DNA from: Telmatobacter sp. DSM 110680
GTDB taxonomy: Bacteria > Acidobacteriota > Terriglobia > Terriglobales > Acidobacteriaceae
Length of the DNA: 64,000 nucleotides
Assembly: GCF_039994875.1 (NCBI RefSeq)
Contig: NZ_CP121196.1
Location: forward strand, 2,480,001 to 2,544,000
Direction: 5' to 3'
The notes beneath the pieces are model-generated. The model was not told the DNA's origin, did no database searches, and saw only the letters and a program-made list of their open reading frames with translations. The position numbers and the translations under genes were made by a program. This document shows positions 19,210 to 27,059 of this stretch, one piece after another (position 1 is the stretch's first letter; each line of letters opens with the position of its first letter).

Positions 19210-20322
19210 CTATGGCTTCGGCTCGGTCTGCCGCATGAACTCCGCCAGGTAATCCTTCCAGACCGCAGCCGCAGTATGCGTGCCGTGTCCGCGTGTTGCG
19301 TCCGAAATCGGGATGAGTATGAACCGCGCATGCGGCATGCGCTTCACCATTTTCTCTGCAATGCCAAGCTCCGGAGGATTGATGTAATCATCAGCGGAGT
19401 TGATCCACAGCACCGGATCGGTGATGCTCTCCAGCCGCGGACTCGGATCATAATTCCAACTCGCGTTGAGGTAATAGATCATGTCATTCGCGTCCGGCGC
19501 AGGCCGCGCCCAATAGCGATCGACATATTGTTCAGCGGCCTCCCGCGTAGGCGCCTGTTTCTGCATGACGAGCGGAGCGGAACCCATCACGAGAATCAGC
19601 GTATTGGCCAGCCGCAATCCCTCCGCAGGTTCGGTAGTGTAGTCACCGTTCTTCCACGCTGGATCGAACTTGATGCCCTGGATGCTCATGTAGCGCATCA
19701 TCCGGTTGCGGCCTGCAATCTGCACCGGCAGGCACGCAAACGGCGCCAGCGCATCCGCAAATCCCGGATACGTCTCACCCCACACAAACGTCTGCATGCA
19801 CCCCATCGACGTTCCCAGAATCAACCGCAGATGGTCGACCTTCATCTGGTCGAGCATCATCCGTTGACTGCGCACCATGTCGTCGTAGTCGTAAGCAGGG
19901 AAGTGCATGCGCATCCCGTCCGACGGCTTTGAACTCTGTCCGTGCCCGATGTCGTCCGGCAGAATGATGAAGTACTTCTGGATATCGAGAATGCCACCCG
20001 GCACAAACAATACATCCGAGAAAACCGGATTCAGCAGCGAGTGCGCATTGCCGCCCGTTCCGTGCAGCAACAGCACTGCATTATCCACATGACCCGCAGC
20101 GTTGCGATGCGCCGTTCCCAGGGTAAGGTAGTGCAGCTTCAGTTCCGGCAGCGTCTCACCCGTGCCAAAGCGGAAGTTCGGCAAACTGACGTTCCCATCT
20201 TGGGTACTCCATTTGGTGCTCGGTGTGGTAGTCGCAGCCGACGTTGGCGCGGGTTGTCCATAAGTAGTAGTCACCAAGCATAGAAGTCCGAGCAGGAAGA
20301 ACTGGGCTCCTCGCATAAACAT
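19210..20322 (-). CDS. Exported alpha/beta hydrolase, MetX-like
   Basis: A 370-residue alpha/beta-hydrolase of the homoserine O-acetyltransferase-like (MetX) branch, but with a signal peptide (FFLLGLLCLVTTTYGQ), so it acts outside the cytoplasm and is unlikely to make methionine. The oxyanion region is LLLHGTGGNAHS, the nucleophile elbow GTSMGCMQ, the acid in LWINSADDYINPP and the His in RGHGTHTAA. An inserted helical lid lies between. Likely an esterase or acyltransferase with unknown substrate. The start ATG has GGAG seven bases upstream. No methionine genes are beside it. Confidence 0.88.
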   Translation of the reverse strand: MFMRGAQFFLLGLLCLVTTTYGQPAPTSAATTTPSTKWSTQDGNVSLPNFRFGTGETLPELKLHYLTLGTAHRNAAGHVDNAVLLLHGTGGNAHSLLNPVFSDVLFVPGGILDIQKYFIILPDDIGHGQSSKPSDGMRMHFPAYDYDDMVRSQRMMLDQMKVDHLRLILGTSMGCMQTFVWGETYPGFADALAPFACLPVQIAGRNRMMRYMSIQGIKFDPAWKNGDYTTEPAEGLRLANTLILVMGSAPLVMQKQAPTREAAEQYVDRYWARPAPDANDMIYYLNASWNYDPSPRLESITDPVLWINSADDYINPPELGIAEKMVKRMPHARFILIPISDATRGHGTHTAAAVWKDYLAEFMRQTEPKP

Positions 20323-20486
20323 TAAGAACTCCGGTCAGGGGAAGAAGATTTGTGCACAGGGCACCATTCTATCTCCCCGCTTTTCGTGGCAATATGGGTC
20401 TGAACATGCATCGGCATTTCCTTCTTGCAGGCTCGGCGCTCTCCTGAACAGGTAATTCTTGCTTCCCGAAAACAGAGGCAGTCTCA

Positions 20487-21065
20487 ATGCGGATTCTTAG
20501 GATCGTTGGATTTGTGGCAGCAGTCTTGCTGCTGCCAATCCTCGGACTCATCGCCTACGCCGGCTGGGAATCTGCTCACATGGTCTATCCCAGCCTCGAA
20601 AATGAGAGTACATTCCTGCGAGCCTACGACCCAAAAGTTGCGTTGATGCCTTTTATCTACGAGATGCAGGGATACAGCGAGCCCGGTGGCATCGGGGGTG
20701 GAGCAGGAACCAAATTCGTGACCCATTTTGCGCATTTCGGAGAATATTTCACTATCCGGGCGGATCGTAAAGACGCGCTGATGGCGGCCGTGAACGACAA
20801 CATTACCGAAAGACTTCGAACGAGCGGAGCGCGGATTCTCAATCAATCGGGCACGTCCTCCTCCGGATTTCACATTGATTACGAGTCGGGGAAGACAATC
20901 GGTTCTGTTGCGATCCAACCTCTCAGTCCCGGATCGGTACATCGTAATTTGCCATTGCCCAGTGGATTGGAAGACGTCTCGCTGAATTTGAGTGTCAGCG
21001 AACAGTGGTATCCAGGAGGTATCCCGACGGGCGTGCATGGTTTCCTTCCCGAATCGGATAGATAA
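20487..21065 (+). CDS. Hypothetical membrane-anchored protein
   Basis: A 192-residue protein with one N-terminal hydrophobic segment (~4-26, LRIVGFVAAVLLLPILGLIAYAGW) acting as anchor or uncleaved signal, and a periplasmic remainder. It contains a Gly-rich loop (EPGGIGGGAGTKF) and RADRKDALMAAVNDNITERLRTSGA, but no motif I recognise. It reads well as a protein in this frame. Divergent from the MetX-like hydrolase gene, which is about 165 bases away. Confidence 0.72.
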   Translation: MRILRIVGFVAAVLLLPILGLIAYAGWESAHMVYPSLENESTFLRAYDPKVALMPFIYEMQGYSEPGGIGGGAGTKFVTHFAHFGEYFTIRADRKDALMAAVNDNITERLRTSGARILNQSGTSSSGFHIDYESGKTIGSVAIQPLSPGSVHRNLPLPSGLEDVSLNLSVSEQWYPGGIPTGVHGFLPESDR

Positions 21066-21193
21066 GCACTTTGCCACCACATCATCTCGCGATAAAATCA
21101 TTGCGTCAGTATGTTCAACCGCGCCGCAGCCCGCATCTCCTCCACGCCTATGCTCAAGCGCTACCGCCGCGGGCGCCCCGATCGTGGACGCAC

Positions 21194-21319
21194 CTTCTCC
21201 CGCTGAGTAATCTATTTCCGTTGAATTTTTCTCCTCCCGCGTCGCACTCTTTGCCGGCGGGAGAAGTTCTCGCGGCTTAAAGTCGCAACTGAGTTTGAAC
21301 TAGTCCGCCCCTGAGCGGA
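21194..21319 (+). promoter_or_regulatory. Structured leader upstream of acnA
   Basis: GCGGGAGAAG (21257-21266) is fully complementary to CTTCTCCCGC (21194-21203, 10 bp) and also pairs with the nearer CTCCCGC (21234-21240), so two exclusive stems are possible. A third hairpin, TCCGC/GCGGA (21304-21308/21315-21319), lies just before the ribosome site GAAAGG. Together they may control acnA expression; the gap 21066-21335 holds no gene. Confidence 0.4.
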
Positions 21320-21335
21320 TAGAAAGGTCTCCCCG

Positions 21336-24194
21336 ATGAGTACCGAGATCAAGAACAGCTTTAATAGCCGTGCCACTCTAAAATCTGGCTCCAAGTCGTA
21401 CGCGATCTTCCGCCTACCAGCGCTGAGCGCGCTCGGATTCGATCTGAGCCGCCTGCCCTTCAGCCTGAAAATACTTCTTGAGAATCTGCTACGCCGCGAA
21501 GACGGCGTCAATGTAACCGCCGCCGATATCGAGTTCCTTGCCAGGTGGGATGCCAAGGCCGAGCCGAGCCGCGAAATCGCCTACATGCCCGCGCGCGTTC
21601 TAATGCAGGATTTCACCGGCGTCCCCGCGATCGTCGACCTCGGTGCAATGCGCGATGCCATCAAGACCCTCGGCGGCGATCCTGAACGCGTCAATCCGCT
21701 GGTCCCCGCTGAACTCGTCATCGATCACTCCGTACAGGTCGATGAATTTGGAACCCCTCAGGCATACGAAGCAAACTCACTCCTCGAATTCCAACGCAAC
21801 CGTGAGCGCTACGCATTCCTGAAGTGGGGCCAGACCGCGTTTCGCAACTTCAGCGCCGTGCCTCCCGGAATGGGGATCTGTCACCAGGTCAATCTCGAAT
21901 ACCTCGCGCGCGTCGTTTTCACCACGGATGTGAATGGCGAGTTGCAAGCCTATCCCGACACGCTGGTTGGAACCGACTCCCACACCACCATGATCAACGG
22001 CCTCGGCGTTCTTGGATGGGGCGTCGGCGGCATTGAGGCTGAGGCGGCTATGCTCGGCCAGGCTGTCAGTATGCTCGTTCCTCAGGTCGTCGGCTACAAA
22101 TTAACCGGCAAGCTGCGCGAAGGCGCCACCGCAACCGACCTCGTTCTCACCGTAACGCAAGCCCTGCGCAAGCTCGGCGTCGTTGGCAAGTTCGTCGAGT
22201 TCTACGGTCCGGGAATCGCCGCTCTTCCGCTCGCTGATCGCGCCACCATCAGCAACATGGCTCCCGAGTACGGTGCTACATGCGGCATCTTCCCCGTCGA
22301 TGCAGAAACGCTGCGCTATCTCAAGCTCACCGGCCGCAGCGACGAGCAGATCGCTCTGGTCGAGGCCTACTACAAGGAACAAGAGCTCTTCCACACCGAG
22401 AGCTCGCCCGAAGCCGAATACACGCAGAGGCTCGAGCTGGATCTCGCCGCCGTTGAACCCAGCGTTGCAGGTCCAAAGCGTCCGCAGGATCGGGTGTTGT
22501 TGAAGGACGCTGCCGAGAGCTTTGCGAAGCAATTGCCATCCCTGCTCTCGCCGACCGCCAAGCCTCTCGGCACGCGCACCGCATCCATGTGGGAGTCGTC
22601 TGCAGTCAAAGACACCGCACTCGCTGTCGGTTCAGAGGACAACGAAGGCCCCGCTACTTCATCGGCAGCGACCAAGGCCGCTGGACAAGACAAGACGTTC
22701 AGATCTGGTCCAGTCACAACAACGGTTAAAGAGCGCTTCAATATCGATCCCGACAAGTATCTCGATCACGGTTCCGTGGTCATTGCGGCCATTACAAGTT
22801 GCACCAACACATCCAATCCGTCAGTGATGATGGCCGCCGGAATTCTCGCAAAAAAAGCCGTCGAGAAGGGCCTCACCGTTCCTCCGTGGGTTAAGACCTC
22901 GCTGGCTCCTGGTTCGCGCGTAGTCACCGACTACTACCAGAAATCTGGCCTCCTGCCGTACCTCGAAAAGCTCCGCTTCAACGTCGTGGGTTATGGATGC
23001 ACTACCTGCATCGGTAACTCTGGCCCCCTGCCCGCAGACGTCTCCAAATCCATCGATGAGCACGGCCTGGTCGCGGTCAGCGTGCTCAGTGGCAACCGCA
23101 ACTTCGAAGGTCGCGTAAATGTGGATGTGCGCGCGAACTACCTGATGAGTCCGCCATTGGTGGTCGCCTACGCCCTCGCCGGACGCATCGGACACAACTT
23201 CGATACCGAGCCTTTAGGAAAAGACAAAGCTGGGCAACCGGTCTATCTCAAAGACATCTGGCCATCGCAGCAGGAAGTTGCCGCAGCAATTGAAAAGGGC
23301 GTCAGCAGCGCCGGATTCCGCAACGAATATGCAACCGTAAGCGATGGCGACGCCAGCTGGCAGGGCCTCAGTTTTCCCACGGGCGACGTATACAAGTGGG
23401 AGCCCGACTCGACCTACATCCGCCAGGCGCCCTACTTCGACGGCATGAAGAAGCAGCCAGAACCCGTCACTGACATCCTCAATGCGCGCGTCCTCGCAGT
23501 GCTCGGCGATTCGGTAACTACCGATCACATCTCTCCGGCGGGATCCATCAAGGCCAACGGCCCGGCAGGGAAGTATCTCGCCGAGCACGGTGTCAAACCC
23601 GCCGATTTCAACTCCTACGGATCCCGCCGCGGCAATCACGAAGTAATGGTCCGCGGGACATTTGCGAATGTGCGCCTGCGCAACAAGCTCGCGCCCGGAA
23701 CTGAAGGCGGCGTAACGCGTCTTTTGCCTGAAGGCGAGCAGATGTCCATCTTCGACGCCAGCGTGAAGTATGCAGAACGCAAAACCCCGCTGGTCATCCT
23801 CGCCGGCAAGGAATACGGCTCAGGCTCATCGCGCGACTGGGCCGCCAAGGGTCCGAACCTCCTCGGCGTGCGCGCCGTCATTGCCGAGAGCTTCGAGCGC
23901 ATTCACCGTTCAAACCTCGTCGGCATGGGCATCTTGCCTCTGCAATTCGAAGAAGGCCAGAATGTTGAATCGCTGAATCTCACCGGTGAAGAAGTCTACG
24001 ACTTCGCAGGCCTGACAACTCTTCTCAAGTCGAAGTTCGCCAATGGCCATACGCTGAAGGTGAAAGCAAAAGGCGCAGATGGAAGCGTGAAAGCGTTCGA
24101 CGCCAGGGTCCGCATTGATACTCCGCAAGAGATCGAGTACTACGAACACGGCGGGATTCTGCTGTATGTGCTTCGTCAACTGGCCACAAAATAA
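21336..24194 (+). CDS. acnA: Aconitate hydratase A
   Basis: A 952-residue aconitase of the AcnA/IRP type, converting citrate to isocitrate in the TCA cycle. The three [4Fe-4S] ligands are seen in AAITSCTNTSNPSVM and GYGCTTCIGNSGPL. HQVNLEYLARVVF, LVGTDSHTTMINGLGVLGWGVGGIEAEAAMLGQ, and in the swivel domain GDSVTTDHISPAGSIK, NSYGSRRGNHEVM and KEYGSGSSRDWAAKGP are textbook motifs. It is longer than usual (~890-910) owing to a low-complexity Ser/Ala/Thr-rich insertion around residues 405-450, before the first cluster ligand. The start ATG follows a structured leader. It converges with pyk across a terminator. Confidence 0.97.
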   Translation: MSTEIKNSFNSRATLKSGSKSYAIFRLPALSALGFDLSRLPFSLKILLENLLRREDGVNVTAADIEFLARWDAKAEPSREIAYMPARVLMQDFTGVPAIVDLGAMRDAIKTLGGDPERVNPLVPAELVIDHSVQVDEFGTPQAYEANSLLEFQRNRERYAFLKWGQTAFRNFSAVPPGMGICHQVNLEYLARVVFTTDVNGELQAYPDTLVGTDSHTTMINGLGVLGWGVGGIEAEAAMLGQAVSMLVPQVVGYKLTGKLREGATATDLVLTVTQALRKLGVVGKFVEFYGPGIAALPLADRATISNMAPEYGATCGIFPVDAETLRYLKLTGRSDEQIALVEAYYKEQELFHTESSPEAEYTQRLELDLAAVEPSVAGPKRPQDRVLLKDAAESFAKQLPSLLSPTAKPLGTRTASMWESSAVKDTALAVGSEDNEGPATSSAATKAAGQDKTFRSGPVTTTVKERFNIDPDKYLDHGSVVIAAITSCTNTSNPSVMMAAGILAKKAVEKGLTVPPWVKTSLAPGSRVVTDYYQKSGLLPYLEKLRFNVVGYGCTTCIGNSGPLPADVSKSIDEHGLVAVSVLSGNRNFEGRVNVDVRANYLMSPPLVVAYALAGRIGHNFDTEPLGKDKAGQPVYLKDIWPSQQEVAAAIEKGVSSAGFRNEYATVSDGDASWQGLSFPTGDVYKWEPDSTYIRQAPYFDGMKKQPEPVTDILNARVLAVLGDSVTTDHISPAGSIKANGPAGKYLAEHGVKPADFNSYGSRRGNHEVMVRGTFANVRLRNKLAPGTEGGVTRLLPEGEQMSIFDASVKYAERKTPLVILAGKEYGSGSSRDWAAKGPNLLGVRAVIAESFERIHRSNLVGMGILPLQFEEGQNVESLNLTGEEVYDFAGLTTLLKSKFANGHTLKVKAKGADGSVKAFDARVRIDTPQEIEYYEHGGILLYVLRQLATK

Positions 24195-24210
24195 CGCCTC
24201 TCATCCTTGG

Positions 24211-24244
24211 GTGCCCCACGTCTCGCTTCGAGCTATGGGATGCT
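24211..24244. repeat. Degenerate copy of the GTGCCCCA palindromic element
   Basis: GTGCCCCA (24211-24218) and TGGGATGC (24236 on) bracket a short inner TCG-CTT-CGA stem. It shares the ends of the element at 9073 but the inner stem has decayed. It lies just after acnA. Confidence 0.35.
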
Positions 24245-24276
24245 CAAGAATCTCTCGAAGGCAAAGTCCACAACAA

Positions 24277-24304
24277 AAATGCCACTCCATGCGGAGTGGC
24301 ATTT
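24277..24304. terminator. Bidirectional terminator between acnA and pyk
   Basis: AAATGCCACTCC (24277-24288), loop ATGC, and GGAGTGGCATTT (24293-24304) form a perfect 12-bp stem. It is followed by CTATTTT on the plus strand and by TTGTTG on the minus strand. Confidence 0.88.
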
Positions 24305-24324
24305 CTATTTTCAGAAAAATAGAT

Positions 24325-25917
24325 CTACCGGTGCTTCGCGACACCTTTTACAGTCTTTGCGGCGCGTTTCGCCTTCGCCGCCGGTGGAGCATGCGCCGCA
24401 TCAGGTGCTGGCGTAACTTCGTCTTCGTGGGGTGCAAAAAAGCGGACTCCCTCCTGGTTGTGCTCACCCAGAACGTGAAGCCGCAGGAAGTTGGTCGAGC
24501 CTGACTTGGTGCGCGTCCCGGCGACGATCGCAATCACTTCGCGATTGCGCACGTAGCCATGTTGCTCCAGAAGGCTTTCAGCAACATCCACCAGCGCTTC
24601 CGTCGAGTTCACCTTGGGACAACGAACCGGCGTAGTTCCCCACAGCAGGTTCAAGCGATTGATGGTGAGATCGATCGGACTCAACGCAAAGATCGGGGCC
24701 GTCGGATGATACTTCGACAACTGGCGGGCCGTAGCGCCCGATTCCGTGAACAGCGCGATACCACGCAGATCAAGATCGTCCGCGGCATGCGCGGTTGCTT
24801 CGCAGATCGTCTCAGCAATCGAAAGCCGCGTCATCGAAACCCGCGGTGCGTTAAGGTGATCTTCCTTGATGTGGCGCTCCGCTTCGCTGATGATGCGTCC
24901 CATCATGGCAACGGTCTCCACGGGATACTTGCCCACGGCCGATTCGCCTGAGAGCATTACGGCATCTGTTCCGTCGTAGATCGCGTTGGCCACGTCAGAA
25001 ACTTCAGCGCGTGTCGGCCGCGGATTTTCAATCATCGACTCCAGCATCTGCGTCGCCGTGATCACCGGCTTGAAATACTCCGATGCCCTGCGAATGATGT
25101 GCTTCTGAATCGCCGGGACTTTTTCCGGAGGAACCTCGACGCCCAGGTCTCCGCGTGCCACCATGATGCCGTCAGCTGCCTGCAGAATACTGTCCAGATG
25201 CTCGATGGCTTGGGGTTTCTCAAGCTTTGCAATGATCCACGTTTCGCCGCCATACGCTGACACACGATTGCGCACCAGCCGGACATCTTCCGCAGTGCGC
25301 ACGAACGACACAGCGATCGCATCGACGCCATTCTTTAGAGCGAACTCGAGGTCCTGCGAATCTTTTTCTGTGAGCGACGGCACGCGCACGGGAATACCGG
25401 GCAGATTGATGCCTTTGTTCTCACCCAGCATTCCGCCGTTGATGATCTCGCATACCACATCGGCGCCGATCACCTCGTGAACTCTGAGCTCAATCAAGCC
25501 GTCAGAGAGCAGAATCCGCGAGCCCTGTTCAACGTTTTCAGCAAGCGTCTTGAAGGTTGTTCCCACTAGCGATGCCGTGCCGGGAACTTCGCGGGGAGTG
25601 ATGGTAAGCCGTTGGCCCGCTTTCAAAAGAACTGACTGGTGATCCTTCAGCTTTGAAGTGCGAATCTTGGGGCCTTGCAAGTCGCCAAGGATGCAGAGGG
25701 GTTTGTGTTCTTCGCGGCTGACCTTGCGAATCATTTGTATGAGGGCAAGCTTCTCTTCATGGGTGCCGTGAGAAAAATTAAGGCGCACGACATCGATTCC
25801 GGCGCGCACCAGATCGCGAAAAACAGGCTCGGTGTTAGAAGCAGGACCGAGTGTGGCGACGATCTTCGCGCGGCGCTGGATAGGGTTTGCGTTCAGGTTC
25901 GTGTCAACGAACGGCAT
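24325..25917 (-). CDS. pyk: Pyruvate kinase
   Basis: A 530-residue pyruvate kinase (PEP + ADP to pyruvate + ATP), the last step of glycolysis. RAKIVATLGPAS near the N-terminus, VVRLNFSHGTHEE, DLQGPKIRT, the catalytic stretch IIAKLEKPQAIEHL, MVARGDLGVE and TRAEVSDVANAIYDGTDAVMLSGESAVGKYP are classic. A C-terminal allosteric-type domain follows. The last ~35 residues are an Ala/Pro/Lys-rich tail beyond the usual end. ATG 25917 is preferred with GGAG eight bases upstream; a TTG at 25932 would add five residues. Confidence 0.96.
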   Translation of the reverse strand: MPFVDTNLNANPIQRRAKIVATLGPASNTEPVFRDLVRAGIDVVRLNFSHGTHEEKLALIQMIRKVSREEHKPLCILGDLQGPKIRTSKLKDHQSVLLKAGQRLTITPREVPGTASLVGTTFKTLAENVEQGSRILLSDGLIELRVHEVIGADVVCEIINGGMLGENKGINLPGIPVRVPSLTEKDSQDLEFALKNGVDAIAVSFVRTAEDVRLVRNRVSAYGGETWIIAKLEKPQAIEHLDSILQAADGIMVARGDLGVEVPPEKVPAIQKHIIRRASEYFKPVITATQMLESMIENPRPTRAEVSDVANAIYDGTDAVMLSGESAVGKYPVETVAMMGRIISEAERHIKEDHLNAPRVSMTRLSIAETICEATAHAADDLDLRGIALFTESGATARQLSKYHPTAPIFALSPIDLTINRLNLLWGTTPVRCPKVNSTEALVDVAESLLEQHGYVRNREVIAIVAGTRTKSGSTNFLRLHVLGEHNQEGVRFFAPHEDEVTPAPDAAHAPPAAKAKRAAKTVKGVAKHR

Positions 25918-26085
25918 AAGGTAAGGCTCCAAAAAGGGTTCGTTCCGGGAAACGGGGATGTATGTGTGCGGTCCGCTCCATTATACAAAGTCGGCTTAGC
26001 GCAGAATCTCCCGATCCATCATGCGACCGCGATCGTGTCCGAGTCGGTGAGACTCGTCACTGACGAAAGCCGCCGTAATCGCGCC

Positions 26086-26925
26086 TCAAAGTCGATTGTT
26101 GCGTTCGCGAAATAGAACCCCGTTCAGTTCCGCTCCCAGCAGCGCACTGAATGACGTGATGTACAGCCACACCAAGGTGGCGATGCCCGCTCCGAAAGAG
26201 CCATAAAAAATGGTATAGTCCGCGATGCGGGTGACGTACCAGCCAAACGCCAGGGTCGCCGGAAACCACACTGCGCTGGCAGCAACTGCGCCCGGCATCA
26301 CGCGAAGCCAGTGTTCTCCACGTTTGGTCCCAAAGTGATAGAGCGCTCCCAGCACTGCGAGACTGGTAGCCAGCGCCAGTGTCCAGCGCGCCATCCGCCA
26401 CAAAAACAGCACCACGTGACGCAACTCATGGCCAGACTTAACTACCATCCACAATTCGATTGCGCGACCGAAGACCAGTAGCAGCGTAGCCAGCGCCAGC
26501 GGCACCAGCACAATGAAAACCAGGAACAGCGCGCGAAGACGTCGTTCCCAGAAACCCCATTCGTTGCGTGGAAGCCGATAGGCCCTCCGAAAGCCCTCCA
26601 TCAGCGTCAGCATCAGCCCCAGTCCAGCGAAGACGCTCAGCGATAATCCAGAAGTGATCAACCGGGCAGGATGAGCATTACGTGCCTGCATCGTTGAAAG
26701 CATCAGGCGCACGGTGTCTGCGGGAAGAATCTGCATGGAAACCCAGCGAATCTCGCCCACAACGGTCGGACCCTCCGGAGCCTTCGCGATCAGCGCGGTG
26801 AGAACGATGAATGCAGGGAAAAACATCAACATGCCCGAATAGGCGGCTGCTTTAGCCGTGTTGAGCACGTCGTGTTCGAGGGCCAGAAAAACTGACTTAC
26901 GAAAATGGCGAAGGGTTCGTCGCAT
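26086..26925 (-). CDS. yihY: YihY/BrkB-family inner membrane protein
   Basis: A 279-residue polytopic membrane protein of the YihY/BrkB (formerly RNase BN) family, function uncertain in general. AAAYSGMLMFFPAFIVLTALIA, then LPRNEWGFWERRLRALFLVFIVLVPLALATLLL, AVAASAVWFPATLAFGWYVTRI, and the end signature YGSFGAGIATLVWLYITSFSALLGAELNG are characteristic. The ATG at 26925 (MRRTLRHF) is chosen because the longer open frame upstream reads poorly. It is divergent from the beta-glucosidase gene, with ~134 bases between them for both promoters. Confidence 0.88.
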   Translation of the reverse strand: MRRTLRHFRKSVFLALEHDVLNTAKAAAYSGMLMFFPAFIVLTALIAKAPEGPTVVGEIRWVSMQILPADTVRLMLSTMQARNAHPARLITSGLSLSVFAGLGLMLTLMEGFRRAYRLPRNEWGFWERRLRALFLVFIVLVPLALATLLLVFGRAIELWMVVKSGHELRHVVLFLWRMARWTLALATSLAVLGALYHFGTKRGEHWLRVMPGAVAASAVWFPATLAFGWYVTRIADYTIFYGSFGAGIATLVWLYITSFSALLGAELNGVLFRERNNRL

Positions 26926-27059
26926 CGGTACCACATCAAAGACTAGTGCATCTGGCGGCCTCCGGCGAAGTAACCAACGGCTCTGGTCCCTCAGGAGACA
27001 ATGACTGCGCAGGCCGATTTCTGACTGGCTCGACTCAAACGGTTTATCATTTTCCGGAC

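Noticed and set aside
26040..26056. Hairpin CGAGTC/GACTCG between pyk and the YihY gene
   Set aside because: Only 6 bp with no T-run; too weak to call a terminator.
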